Below, piece after piece: positions 44,159 through 52,801 of a DNA stretch of 64,000 nucleotides. This DNA comes from Cryobacterium sp. HLT2-28 (GTDB lineage Bacteria; Actinomycetota; Actinomycetes; Actinomycetales; Microbacteriaceae). The notes beneath the pieces were generated by a model. The model was not told the DNA's origin and searched no databases. It saw nothing but the letters and a program-made list of their open reading frames with translations. The translations under genes and the position numbers were made by a program. The DNA is taken from the NCBI RefSeq assembly GCF_004402495.1, contig NZ_SOFH01000008.1, forward strand, positions 1-64,000. The letters run 5' to 3'. Every line of letters begins with the position of its first letter. Position 1 is the stretch's first letter.

Positions 44159-44228
44159 CCTGCCCAGAACTCACCATTCCGTTCCAACTCAATACTGCAA
44201 GCCCAATACCCCGAAGGTCAGGACACAA

Positions 44229-44966
44229 GTGAAGGCATCTCCAGCAGAACAGAAGGAGCTTCTCCGGCTTCAGGCCCTCGACATCAGGCTGCAGCAGGTC
44301 GAGCACCAGACGAAGGCGCTTCCTCAGCACGCCGAGCTCAAGGAACTCGCCGTCACCGCGGACAAGACACGGATGACTCTCGGCACCCGCAGCGGCGCCG
44401 TGGAAGACATCCGAATCGAGCTGCGACGGATCGAGTCGGATGTCGACGTGGTCGAGAAGCGGATCGCACGGGACGCCGACCGGGTTCAGCACACCTCCTC
44501 GGTCAAGGACGTGCAGGCGCTCGAGACCGAGCTCACCGCGCTCCGCAAACGTCTCTTGGCGCTCGAGGAGATCGAGATCGCCGTCATGGAACGGCTCGAG
44601 GAGGCGGAGGCCGCCGTCGCTGAGGTGGAGGCTGATCGCGACGCGATCGCCGCCCGGGTCGCCGAAGCCGAGCAGGCTCGGGACCTGAGCCTCGCCGACC
44701 TGAACCGTCAGCTCGGTGAGTTGCGCCGGGACCGTGCGGCCATCGCCGGCAGCATCACCGACGAGCTGGCGGCGCTCTACGAGAAGCGGTTCGTGTCGGG
44801 GCGCGGCAACGCGGCGGCCCTGTTGCGAGCCCGCACCTGCAGCGGTTGCACGATGACCCTGACCGGCAGCGACCTGGATGCCGTCCGCTCCTCGCCGGCG
44901 GACGAGGTCCTGTTCTGCCCGGACTGCGGCGCGATCCTCGTGCGCACGGAGGAGTCCGGGATCTGA
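44229..44966 (+). CDS. Coiled-coil protein with C-terminal C4 zinc ribbon
   Basis: 245 aa. Residues 1 to about 190 are an almost uninterrupted charged coiled coil. The C-terminus has two CxxC pairs, CSGC and CPDC, separated by about 23 residues, forming a zinc ribbon (pfam02591-like; related to chlamydial CT398). Suggested family roles are RNA-related or sigma-factor-associated scaffolding, but function here is open. The GTG has AGGA 5 nt upstream. It follows the Nif3-like gene and lies just before rnpB. Confidence 0.9.
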   Translation: MKASPAEQKELLRLQALDIRLQQVEHQTKALPQHAELKELAVTADKTRMTLGTRSGAVEDIRIELRRIESDVDVVEKRIARDADRVQHTSSVKDVQALETELTALRKRLLALEEIEIAVMERLEEAEAAVAEVEADRDAIAARVAEAEQARDLSLADLNRQLGELRRDRAAIAGSITDELAALYEKRFVSGRGNAAALLRARTCSGCTMTLTGSDLDAVRSSPADEVLFCPDCGAILVRTEESGI

Positions 44967-44998
44967 GTCGCCGTCCGCCCCTGTAGGATTGACTCTCG

Positions 44999-45380
44999 GA
45001 ATGGGTCGGCAAGACGGTCGCGACATCCGGTGCCGCAGGGCAACGGATGGCGAGGAACGTCCGGGCTCCACAGAGCAGGGCGGTGGGTAACACCCACCCG
45101 GGGCAACCCGCGAGACAGTGCCACAGAAAGTAGACCGCCACCGGCTTCGGCCGGAGGTAAGGGTGAAACGGTGGTGTAAGAGACCACCAGAGGCCAGGGT
45201 GACCTGGTCGGCTTGGTAAACCTCGTCCGGAGCAAGGTCAGACAGGAAACGTCAAGGCGGCTCGCCGAGTTTCCGGGTAGACCGCTAGAGGGCTGCGGCA
45301 ACGTAGTCCCCAGATAGATGACCGTCCATGGTGCTTCGCGCACCGGGACAGAACCCGGCGTATCAGCCGGCCCATTCCCC
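44999..45380 (+). ncRNA. rnpB: RNase P RNA (bacterial type A)
   Basis: The catalytic RNA of RNase P. The conserved GAGGAACGTCCGGGCTCC block is at about 45051, the ACAGTGCCACAGAAA region at about 45115, and the 3' GGACAGAACCCGGCGTATCA block at about 45347. Helix P1 is formed by GGAATGGGTCGGC (44999-45011) with GCCGGCCCATTCC (45366-45378), which fixes both ends. A TAGGAT box at 44985-44990 is positioned as the -10 for transcription starting at about 44998. An imperfect hairpin at 45383-45411 may end the transcript, but there is no T tract. Confidence 0.95.
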
Positions 45381-45441
45381 TACTTGGCCCGGTCTGCAGG
45401 GACCAGGCAAGTCCGTCAGCGGCGGAGCCACGGCCTCAGCG

Positions 45442-46206
45442 TCAGGCGCGGTTCTTGACGGCGAGAGCGGCCGCGCCGAGGATGCCGGCGTTGTTCCGGT
45501 GGACCGCGGGGATGATCGGTGTCTTCAGGTTCAGCAGTGGCAGGAACTGCTGGTGGTGCTTGGATACGCCGCCGCCGACGATGAAGAGGTCGGGGGAGAA
45601 GAGAGCCTCGAGGGTCGAATAGTACTTCTGCAGGCGGCCGGCCCACTTCTCCCAGCTCAGGTCTTCCCGCTCCTTGGCGGAGTACGCCGCCCTGGTCTCA
45701 TAGTCGACGCCGTCGATCTGCAGGTGTCCGAGCTCCGTGTTCGGCACCAGGATGCCGTCGTTGAGCAGAGCGGTTCCGACGCCTGTCCCGAGAGTGGTCA
45801 GGATGACGACCCCGGGGACGCCCTTGGCGGCGCCGAATTGAGACTCGGCGTAACCGGCGGCATCCGCGTCGTTGACGAAGTGGATGGGGTGGCCGAGTCC
45901 CTTCTCGAACAGCTTCTCCGCGGCGAGGCCGATCCACTTGTCGGAGACGTTCGCCGCCGACATGGTGTGGCCGTTCTTGACGATGGCGGGGAAGCAGATC
46001 CCGACGGGGAGGTCGGGGGCCGCGGCCTTGTCGGAGACGGTCTTCAGCAGGTCCTTGACCGTGTCGACGATGTCGGCCGGACGACCGCCCTTCGGCGTGG
46101 GCAGCTTCACCCGATCGGAGAGGAGCGTGCCGGTCGACAGGTCGACCACCGCACCCTTGATTCCGGTGCCGCCGATGTCGATGCCGATTGCCGTGGTTGA
46201 ACTCAT
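45442..46206 (-). CDS. ppgK: Polyphosphate glucokinase
   Basis: 254 aa ROK-family kinase that phosphorylates glucose using polyphosphate or ATP. N-terminal phosphate-binding DIGGTGIKGAVVD, central VNDADAAGYAE with the catalytic Asp, LTTLGTGVGTALL and ELGHL are all typical of actinobacterial PpgK. TAGGTT ends 6 nt before the ATG, so it is probably leaderless. It follows map on the same strand by 17 nt. Confidence 0.94.
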   Translation of the reverse strand: MSSTTAIGIDIGGTGIKGAVVDLSTGTLLSDRVKLPTPKGGRPADIVDTVKDLLKTVSDKAAAPDLPVGICFPAIVKNGHTMSAANVSDKWIGLAAEKLFEKGLGHPIHFVNDADAAGYAESQFGAAKGVPGVVILTTLGTGVGTALLNDGILVPNTELGHLQIDGVDYETRAAYSAKEREDLSWEKWAGRLQKYYSTLEALFSPDLFIVGGGVSKHHQQFLPLLNLKTPIIPAVHRNNAGILGAAALAVKNRA

Positions 46207-46222
46207 GGTTAGAACCTACCGG

Positions 46223-47089
46223 TTAGGGAAGCGTCAGGATCTCGGCACCGGTCTCGGTGACGACGAGGGTGTGCTCGAATTGCGCGGTGATGCTCTTGTC
46301 CTTGGTGGTGACGGTCCAGTCGTCGGCCCACATGTCCCAATCGGGCGAACCCAGGGTGAGCATCGGTTCGATCGTGAAGACCATGCCGACCTCCATCACG
46401 GTGTCATAGACGGGCGCGGAGTCGTAGTGCGGGATGATCAACCCGGAGTGGAAGGCCTCGCCGACGCCGTGTCCCGTGAAATCGCGCACGACGCCGTAAT
46501 CGAAGCGCTTGGCGTAGGACTCGATGGTGCGGCCGATCACATTGACCTGGCGTCCGGGGGCTACGGCCTTGATGCCGCGCGCGAGGGCCTCGCGAGTGCG
46601 TTCGACGAGCAGGGTGACCTCTTCGCTGGCCTGGCCGACGATGAACGTCACGTTCGTGTCCCCGTGCACGCCGTTCTTGAAGGCGGTGATGTCGATGTTG
46701 ACGAGGTCGCCCTCCTCCAGCACGGTCGTGTCGGGGATGCCGTGGCAGATCACCTCGTTGACTGAACTGCACAGCGACTTCGGGTACCCGCGGTAGCCCA
46801 GGGTCGACGGGTAGGCGTCGTGGGCGACGAGGAAGTCGTGGCCGACCGCGTCGAGCTGTTCGGTGGTGACGCCGGGACGGATCGCCTGCCCGACCGCTTC
46901 AATCGCCCGGGCCGCGATCCGGCCGGACTCGCGGATGAGTTCGATCTTCTCCGCGGAGTAGACGTCCGACCCGGTGAATCGGGCCGGTGATTCCTTCCCG
47001 ACGTATTCCGGGCGGGTGATGTGGCGGGGAACGGGACGGGTCGGGGACACCGTTCCGGGGAGCAGGTGACCGATGGAATCCTTAGGCAT
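46223..47089 (-). CDS. map: Methionine aminopeptidase, type I
   Basis: 288 aa. It removes the initiator Met from nascent proteins. Metal ligands lie in [17 protein letters not shown] (two Asp), GHGVGEAFH (His), FTIEPML (Glu) and [10 protein letters not shown] (Glu), with CHGIPD as the substrate His region. It has the N-terminal extension of about 40 residues ([23 protein letters not shown]) seen in actinobacterial MapB-type enzymes. Start at the ATG at 47089: TAAGCT stands 7 nt upstream and no Shine-Dalgarno sequence is seen. It diverges from the SPOR-type gene with only 12 bp between start codons. Confidence 0.95.
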   Translation of the reverse strand: MPKDSIGHLLPGTVSPTRPVPRHITRPEYVGKESPARFTGSDVYSAEKIELIRESGRIAARAIEAVGQAIRPGVTTEQLDAVGHDFLVAHDAYPSTLGYRGYPKSLCSSVNEVICHGIPDTTVLEEGDLVNIDITAFKNGVHGDTNVTFIVGQASEEVTLLVERTREALARGIKAVAPGRQVNVIGRTIESYAKRFDYGVVRDFTGHGVGEAFHSGLIIPHYDSAPVYDTVMEVGMVFTIEPMLTLGSPDWDMWADDWTVTTKDKSITAQFEHTLVVTETGAEILTLP

Positions 47090-47110
47090 AGGATCAAGCT
47101 TATGTCCGAA
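47066..47110. promoter_or_regulatory. Divergent, overlapping leaderless promoters of map and the SPOR-type gene
   Basis: The start codons of the two divergent genes are separated by 12 bp (47090-47101). For the plus gene, GTGACC (47066-47071), a 17-bp spacer and TAGGAT (47089-47094) lead to the ATG at 47102 with a 7-nt gap. For map, TAAGCT on the minus strand leads to its ATG with the same 7-nt gap. Each promoter therefore lies within the coding start of the other gene. Confidence 0.55.
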
Positions 47111-47290
47111 GATGAGCGAGAGCAGTTCTGGTACAACATGCGCACCGGCGCGGTCGAACAGGGTTTCGAGTCCCCGTCCGTCGACCGGGTCGGCCCGTTC
47201 GCGACCCGGGAGGAGGCGTCGCACGCGCTGGAGAAACTGCGGGCGAACAGCGCCAAGTGGGCCGCCGACGATGCGGCCGAAGGGCGCTGA
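47102..47290 (+). CDS. Small SPOR-domain-type protein
   Basis: 62 aa: [40 protein letters not shown], then [10 protein letters not shown]. This WYN(M)xTGxVE...RxGPFxTxxEAxxAL pattern is a small conserved actinobacterial protein that databases label SPOR domain-containing. It has no signal peptide, so a peptidoglycan-binding role is doubtful. Its stop is 3 bp from the panB stop on the other strand. Confidence 0.85.
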   Translation: MSEDEREQFWYNMRTGAVEQGFESPSVDRVGPFATREEASHALEKLRANSAKWAADDAAEGR

Positions 47291-47293
47291 CGC

Positions 47294-48166
47294 CTATTCG
47301 TAGCTGTGCTCAGGGCCCGGGTACGCGCCGGTCTGGACGTCGTCCTTGAACCGGTGCACGGCATCCGTCAGCACGCTGCGCACGTTCGCGTACTGGCGCA
47401 CGAACCTCGGCACCCGGCCGTCGGTCATCCCGGCGAAGTCGGTCCAGACCAGAAGCTGGCCGTCGACGTCCGGGCCGGCACCGACACCGATGGTCGGGAT
47501 CTCCAGCCGCGCGGTGACCTGCGCGGCAACGGTCGCCGGAACCATCTCGAGGACCACGGCGAAGGCCCCGGCCTCCTGCACGGCCAGGGCGTCCTCGATC
47601 AGGCGCTCGGCGTCGTCCCCACGCCCCTGGATGATGTGCCCGCCCAGGCCGTGCTCGCTCTGCGGAGTGAAACCGACGTGCCCCATCACCGGGATGCCGC
47701 TGGACACGATGCGCTTGATCTGCTTGTAGCTGCGAACCCCGCCTTCCAGCTTCACGGCGTGGGCCTGGGCCTCTTTCATGAACCGGACGGCCGTGTGCAG
47801 CGCTTCGGTCTGGCCGGTCTCGTATGAGCCGAACGGCATGTCCGCGACGACGAGGGCGCGGGTGACGGCGCGGGCCACGGCGCGGGTGAGCGGGATGAGT
47901 TCGTCGACGGTCACCGGGAGGGTTGTCTCGTAGCCGAACACGTTGTTGCCCGCGGAGTCGCCGACCAGGAGGAAGTCGATCCCGGCCGCGTCGAAGATCT
48001 GCGCCGTGAGCATGTCGTAGCTGGTCAGGCCGGTAATCGGGATGCCCTGTTGCTTGGCGTTGTGGAAGTGCCTGGTTCGCACCCGTTTGGGTCCGGCTGG
48101 CGCCGGGACAAACGGGTTCTGCGTGGTGACGGCTGCTGGCACGTCGGACGAGGTCGGCTCTGGCAT
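47294..48166 (-). CDS. panB: 3-methyl-2-oxobutanoate hydroxymethyltransferase
   Basis: 290 aa. PanB makes ketopantoate in pantothenate/CoA synthesis. Conserved pieces include ITGLTSYDMLTAQIFDAAGI, LLVGDSAGNNVFGY, DMPFGSY, AVKLEGG and MGHVGFTPQSEHGLGG, with the metal-binding Asp and Glu. The first 25 residues are a variable extension. TACACT ends 6 nt before the ATG, consistent with a leaderless mRNA. Confidence 0.95.
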   Translation of the reverse strand: MPEPTSSDVPAAVTTQNPFVPAPAGPKRVRTRHFHNAKQQGIPITGLTSYDMLTAQIFDAAGIDFLLVGDSAGNNVFGYETTLPVTVDELIPLTRAVARAVTRALVVADMPFGSYETGQTEALHTAVRFMKEAQAHAVKLEGGVRSYKQIKRIVSSGIPVMGHVGFTPQSEHGLGGHIIQGRGDDAERLIEDALAVQEAGAFAVVLEMVPATVAAQVTARLEIPTIGVGAGPDVDGQLLVWTDFAGMTDGRVPRFVRQYANVRSVLTDAVHRFKDDVQTGAYPGPEHSYE

Positions 48167-48267
48167 GCCTCAAGTGTAGTCAGAGCGGCATTCGGGCGGT
48201 CGGCGGCCCGTTTCACCCCGGATGCGACGCCAGCCAGTAACCTAGGGAGCAACAAGAAGGGGCGTGA

Positions 48268-49605
48268 ATGGACAAGCAGCGCGATTTCGTTCTTCGGACC
48301 ATCGAGGAACGGGGCATCAAGTTCATTCGGCTGTGGTTCACCGACGTCGTCGGCACACTGAAATCGGTCGCCATCGCGCCGGCGGAGGTCGAGGGAGCTT
48401 TCGCGGAGGGGCTCGGATTCGACGGGTCCGCGATCGAGGGACTCACCCGCTCCTTCGAGGCCGATGTGCTGGCTCACCCTGACCCGACCACGTTCCAGAT
48501 CCTGCCCTGGCGCGGGGAGGTCGACCCGACGGCCCGGATGTTCTGCGACATCACCACGCCGGACGGCCAGCCCGCCGTCGCCGACCCGCGCAACGTGCTC
48601 AAGCGCACCCTGGCGAAGGCGGCCGAACGCGGATTCACGTTTTACACACACCCCGAAATCGAGTTCTACCTGCTCAAGTCGTCCAAGTACGGCAAGAACG
48701 GGCCCACCCCGGTCGACTCCGCCGGCTACTTCGACAACGTGCCCGGCGGCACGGCGCACGACTTCCGGCGCCGATCGGTCCGGATGCTCGAGGACCTCGG
48801 CATCTCGGTGGAATTCAGCCACCACGAGGCCGGCCCGGGGCAGAACGAGATCGACCTCCGCTACGCGGACGCCCTGACCACCGCGGACAACATCATGACC
48901 TTCCGCACCGTGATCAAAGAGGTCGCGATCGAGCAGGGCGTGTATGCGACCTTCATGCCCAAACCGATGTCCGACCAGCCCGGCTCCGGAATGCACACCC
49001 ACCTTTCCCTCTTCGAGGGCGACACCAACGCGTTCTACGAGGCGGGTGCCCAGTACCAGCTGTCGAAGACCGGCCGGCAGTTCATCGCAGGCCTGCTCAA
49101 GCACGCGCCGGAGATCACGGCCGTGACGAACCAGTTCGTCAACTCCTACAAACGGCTCTGGGGCGGTGACGAAGCGCCCAGCTTCGTCTGCTGGGGACAC
49201 AACAACCGCTCCGCACTGATCCGGGTACCGCTCTACAAGCCGAACAAGGGCCAGAGTTCCCGGATCGAGTACCGCGCGATCGACTCCGCCGCGAATCCGT
49301 ACCTTGCCTACTCCCTCATGCTGGCCGCAGGGCTCAAGGGGATCGAGGAAGGCTACGAGTTGCCGCCGGAGGCGGAGGACAACGTCTGGGGACTCAGCGA
49401 CACCGAGCGCCGGGCGCTCGGCTACCGCCAGCTTCCCGCGAGCCTCGACCACGCCATCCAGTTCATGGAGGAATCCGAGCTGGTCGCGGAAACCCTCGGC
49501 GAGCACGTCTTCAACTACGTGCTGCTCAACAAACGCCAGGAGTGGAAGGAATACCGTTCCCAGGTGACTCCGTTCGAGCTCGACAAGAACCTGGAGATGC
49601 TCTGA
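48268..49605 (+). CDS. glnA2: Glutamine synthetase, GlnA2-type
   Basis: 445 aa type I glutamine synthetase family member. The beta-grasp and catalytic domains are complete (GFDGSAIEGL, EIEFYLL, SHHEAGPGQNEIDLRYADAL, GSGMHTHLSLF, NRSALIRVP, RIEYRAIDSAANPYLAYS). In the loop where GlnA1 has its adenylylated Tyr (DLYELPPEE), this protein has EDNVWGLSDTERRA, so it is not expected to be controlled by GlnE. AAGGGG lies 6 nt before the ATG. glnE follows 23 nt later, probably cotranscribed. Confidence 0.93.
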   Translation: MDKQRDFVLRTIEERGIKFIRLWFTDVVGTLKSVAIAPAEVEGAFAEGLGFDGSAIEGLTRSFEADVLAHPDPTTFQILPWRGEVDPTARMFCDITTPDGQPAVADPRNVLKRTLAKAAERGFTFYTHPEIEFYLLKSSKYGKNGPTPVDSAGYFDNVPGGTAHDFRRRSVRMLEDLGISVEFSHHEAGPGQNEIDLRYADALTTADNIMTFRTVIKEVAIEQGVYATFMPKPMSDQPGSGMHTHLSLFEGDTNAFYEAGAQYQLSKTGRQFIAGLLKHAPEITAVTNQFVNSYKRLWGGDEAPSFVCWGHNNRSALIRVPLYKPNKGQSSRIEYRAIDSAANPYLAYSLMLAAGLKGIEEGYELPPEAEDNVWGLSDTERRALGYRQLPASLDHAIQFMEESELVAETLGEHVFNYVLLNKRQEWKEYRSQVTPFELDKNLEML

Positions 49606-49628
49606 CCCGCGCCGAGGAAAGGGACGCA

Positions 49629-52600
49629 ATGAAGCGGGAACCGCTGACCCTGACCGACCTGGCCCGGGTCGGTTTCGTCGAACTCGGCGAGGTCAGGGGC
49701 CGGCTCGAGGAGGTCGCCGATCTGGGCGGCCCTGAGCCGTCGGTTCTGCTGCCTCTGCTCGCCCGGACGGCGAGCCCGGACGGCGCCCTCACGGGGATGC
49801 TCGCGCTGCTCCGTCAGGCTCCGGACGAGTTGCGGGCACTGCTCGCTCGCCCTGATGCTCCCTTGCGCCTGCTCAGGGTCCTCGGCGCCTCGACCGGGCT
49901 GGCCGAGTTCTTCCTTCGGCATCCCGAGGAACTGGGAGTGCTTGCGGAGTCGCGCGCCGGCCTGCCCGACGGTGCGGCGCTGACGGCCGACCTCCTCGAT
50001 TCGGTAGGCGCCGTCGACGGGTTCGCGGCGCTCGTGGACGACGCCGGCTGGGTGGCCCTGCGGGTGCGGTATCGCAGGCGCCTGGCCGAGCTGGCGGCGT
50101 TCGACCTGGAACAGGCCGACCCGGTGGCAGGCCTTGACGGCATCGCCCGGGCACTCGCCGACCTCGCGGCCGCTGCGCTCGAGGCGTCACTGGCCGTGGC
50201 CCGCAGCATGACGAGCGGGCCGGTGGCCGCGCCCGGGGTCTTCCCCGAGGCCGAGGTCCGGGCCACCAGGCTGGCCGTGATCGGAATGGGCAAGGCCGGC
50301 GCCGCGGAACTCAACTACGTGAGCGACGTCGACGTCATCTTCGTCGCCGAGGCGGACCCTGCTACGGAACTGGAAGCATCGCGGGCGGTCGACATCGCCA
50401 CCCGGCTGGCGATCCTGATGATGCGGGGACTCAACCAGCCGACGATCGAAGCCGAGCTGTGGGAGGTCGATCCGAATCTCCGGCCCGAAGGCAAGTCCGG
50501 GGCGCTTGTGCGTTCCCTCGAATCCCATCTTGCCTACTACGAGCGCTGGGCCAAGAGCTGGGAATTCCAGGCCCTGCTCAAGGCCAGGCCCCTCGCCGGC
50601 CACCTGGACCTCGGCCAGCGCTACATCCAGGCGGTGGCCCCCAAGGTGTGGACCAGCGCAAGCCGCGAGAACTTCGTGGAATCGGTACAACGGATGCGCG
50701 AGCGGGTCACCGAGAACATCCCGGACGACGAGGTCGCGGTGCAGCTGAAACTGGGCCCCGGCGGGCTGCGCGACATCGAATTCACCGTGCAACTGCTCCA
50801 ACTCGTGCACGGCCAGGCCGACCCCGCCGTGCGCCAGGCCGGCACCCTTCCGGCGCTGTCAGCGCTGGCGGACAGCGGATACGTCGGCCGGGCGGAAGCG
50901 GCCGAATTCGCCCAGGATTACCGCATCCTCCGGCTGATGGAGCATCGGCTGCAACTGGAGCGGCTGCGGCGCACCCACCTGATGCCCCGGGACGAGGCGA
51001 GCCTGCGCATTCTCGCCCGGGCGACGGGGCTGGCCACGAGCGCCCCGCAACTGACCGTGCGCTGGGCCGAGGTCAAGCGCCGCGTCCGCGGCCTGCACGA
51101 ACGACTGTTCTACCGTCCGCTGCTCTCGGCCGTGGCCGCGCTTCCGGCGGAGGGACTCAACCTCACGAGTGCCCAGGCCGAGGCGCGGCTTGCCGCGATC
51201 GGGTTCCGGAACACCAAGGGAGCCCTCGGCCACATTGCGGCCCTCACCGGCGGGGTGTCCCGCCGGGCGACCATCCAGCGTCACCTGCTCCCGGTGCTCC
51301 TGCAATGGTTCTCCGAGGGCGCGGATCCCGACTACGGCCTGCTGTCCTTCCGGCGGCTCAGCGACAGCCTCGGGTCGACCTACTGGTTCCTGCGGATGCT
51401 CCGTGACTCGTCCGGCGCGGCCGAACGGCTCACCCGTGTTCTCTCCTCCTCCCGCTTCATCGGGGAACTGCTCGAGACCATCCCCGAGTCCGTGGCCTGG
51501 CTGGAGAACGAGGACGATCTGCGCCCCCGGTCGGTTGCCGTTCTCCAGGAGGAGACCCGTGCGGTGCTGGCCAGGCACGAGAGTCCCGACGCGGCGGCAT
51601 CGATCATGCGCACCGCCAGGCGCCGGGAGGTGCTGCGGCTCGCCTTCTCCGCCATTCTCGGGCGGCTGTCGATCGACGAGCTTGCGGCCGGGCTCACCGA
51701 TGTGACGGCCATCATCATCCAGGGGGTGACGGCCGCCATCCGCGGGACGAACCTGCTGGGGGAGCCGGACGGCCCCACCGACGGCATCGAATTCGCCGTG
51801 ATCGGGATGGGCCGATTCGGGGGCGCCGAACTCGGGTTCGGCTCCGACGCCGATGTCATGTACGTCTTCCGGGCCGGCACGCTCGACGGGACCGCGGCGC
51901 ATGACCGCGCGAAGTTCATCGTGCGCGAACTGAACCGGCTCACCGACGACAACCGCCTTCCGCTGGACCTGGACATGGGCCTGCGCCCCGAAGGCAAGAA
52001 CGGGCCGGTGGTCCGTTCCCTCGAATCGTACGAGGCCTACTACCGGCGATGGTCGCTGACCTGGGAGGCGCAGGCTTTGCTGCGCGGCCGCGGTGTCGCC
52101 GGCGACACCGCGCTCCTCCGAGACTTCGACCGGGTCGCCGACGCGGTGCGCTACCCGGAGAGCATCGGTGAGCAGGAGGTGCGGGAGGTCAAGCGCATCA
52201 AGGCCAGGGTCGAGAGCGAACGGCTCCCTCAAGGTGCCGACCCGAACCGGCACCTCAAGCTGGGGCGCGGCTCGCTCAGCGACGTCGAGTGGTTTGTGCA
52301 ATTGCTTCAGCTCCAGCATGCGGCGCGTATTCCGGCGCTGCGCACCTCGTCCACCCTCGGCGCGCTCCGGGCCGCCGTGGAGGCAGACCTGGTCAGCGAA
52401 GCGGATGCCGAGACGCTCCGGGCGGCCTGGCTGTTCGCCTCCCGGTGCCGTTCCGCGATCACCCTCTGGACGAACCGGACCGCGGACGTGCTCCCCGCCG
52501 ACCGGATCCAGCTGGAGGGCGTCGCGCGGGTGCTCGAATACCCGCCCGGCTCGGCAAACCGGCTCGAGGAGGACTACCTGGCCGTGACCCGTCGCGCACG

Positions 52601-52661
52601 GGCAGTCTTCGAACGACGTTTCTACGGCCCCGTCGAACGCGCCGGGCCCTTCGCAGGCTGA
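49629..52661 (+). CDS. glnE: Bifunctional glutamine synthetase adenylyl transferase/adenylyl-removing enzyme
   Basis: 1010 aa. It has two nucleotidyltransferase domains. The N-terminal one has GMGKAGAAELNYVSDVDVIF (219-238, usually the de-adenylylating half). The C-terminal one has GMGRFGGAELGFGSDADVMY (from about 725, the adenylylating half). Each is followed by a helical GlnE domain (VQLKLGPGGLRDIEFTVQLL; HLKLGRGSLSDVEWFVQLLQ). It modifies Tyr402 of GlnA1, encoded convergently next door. The ATG has AAAGGG 5 nt upstream. The open frame before it overlaps glnA2. Confidence 0.95.
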   Translation: MKREPLTLTDLARVGFVELGEVRGRLEEVADLGGPEPSVLLPLLARTASPDGALTGMLALLRQAPDELRALLARPDAPLRLLRVLGASTGLAEFFLRHPEELGVLAESRAGLPDGAALTADLLDSVGAVDGFAALVDDAGWVALRVRYRRRLAELAAFDLEQADPVAGLDGIARALADLAAAALEASLAVARSMTSGPVAAPGVFPEAEVRATRLAVIGMGKAGAAELNYVSDVDVIFVAEADPATELEASRAVDIATRLAILMMRGLNQPTIEAELWEVDPNLRPEGKSGALVRSLESHLAYYERWAKSWEFQALLKARPLAGHLDLGQRYIQAVAPKVWTSASRENFVESVQRMRERVTENIPDDEVAVQLKLGPGGLRDIEFTVQLLQLVHGQADPAVRQAGTLPALSALADSGYVGRAEAAEFAQDYRILRLMEHRLQLERLRRTHLMPRDEASLRILARATGLATSAPQLTVRWAEVKRRVRGLHERLFYRPLLSAVAALPAEGLNLTSAQAEARLAAIGFRNTKGALGHIAALTGGVSRRATIQRHLLPVLLQWFSEGADPDYGLLSFRRLSDSLGSTYWFLRMLRDSSGAAERLTRVLSSSRFIGELLETIPESVAWLENEDDLRPRSVAVLQEETRAVLARHESPDAAASIMRTARRREVLRLAFSAILGRLSIDELAAGLTDVTAIIIQGVTAAIRGTNLLGEPDGPTDGIEFAVIGMGRFGGAELGFGSDADVMYVFRAGTLDGTAAHDRAKFIVRELNRLTDDNRLPLDLDMGLRPEGKNGPVVRSLESYEAYYRRWSLTWEAQALLRGRGVAGDTALLRDFDRVADAVRYPESIGEQEVREVKRIKARVESERLPQGADPNRHLKLGRGSLSDVEWFVQLLQLQHAARIPALRTSSTLGALRAAVEADLVSEADAETLRAAWLFASRCRSAITLWTNRTADVLPADRIQLEGVARVLEYPPGSANRLEEDYLAVTRRARAVFERRFYGPVERAGPFAG

Positions 52662-52710
52662 CCGCGGCCTCCTCTTCTCCGTTGCTCGCGTTCGGCTGAG
52701 GCCGGATCAC

Positions 52711-52748
52711 GAGAAGGGCCGCACTCCCGGGGGAGTGCGGCCCTTCTC
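52711..52748. terminator. Bidirectional stem-loop terminator between glnE and glnA1
   Basis: An almost perfect 38-nt palindrome: GAGAAGGGCCGCACTCCC (52711-52728) pairs with 52731-52748. The two central bases are G, so the real loop is CCGGGG or similar. It stands between convergent genes. No T tract follows on the plus strand. Confidence 0.85.
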
Positions 52749-52801
52749 AGTGTCATCCTCAGTGCCATCGCTGCGACGACTGGTTCAGCCGCCGGTGCGG
52801 T

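Noticed and set aside
45383-45411. Imperfect hairpin after rnpB
   Set aside because: Stem has mismatches and no T tract; reported only as a possible 3' end within the rnpB entry, not as a terminator.
48167-48267. GlnR-type box upstream of glnA2
   Set aside because: Only isolated pentamers (for example GTAAC) occur; the 6-bp periodic four-unit pattern seen before glnA1 is absent.
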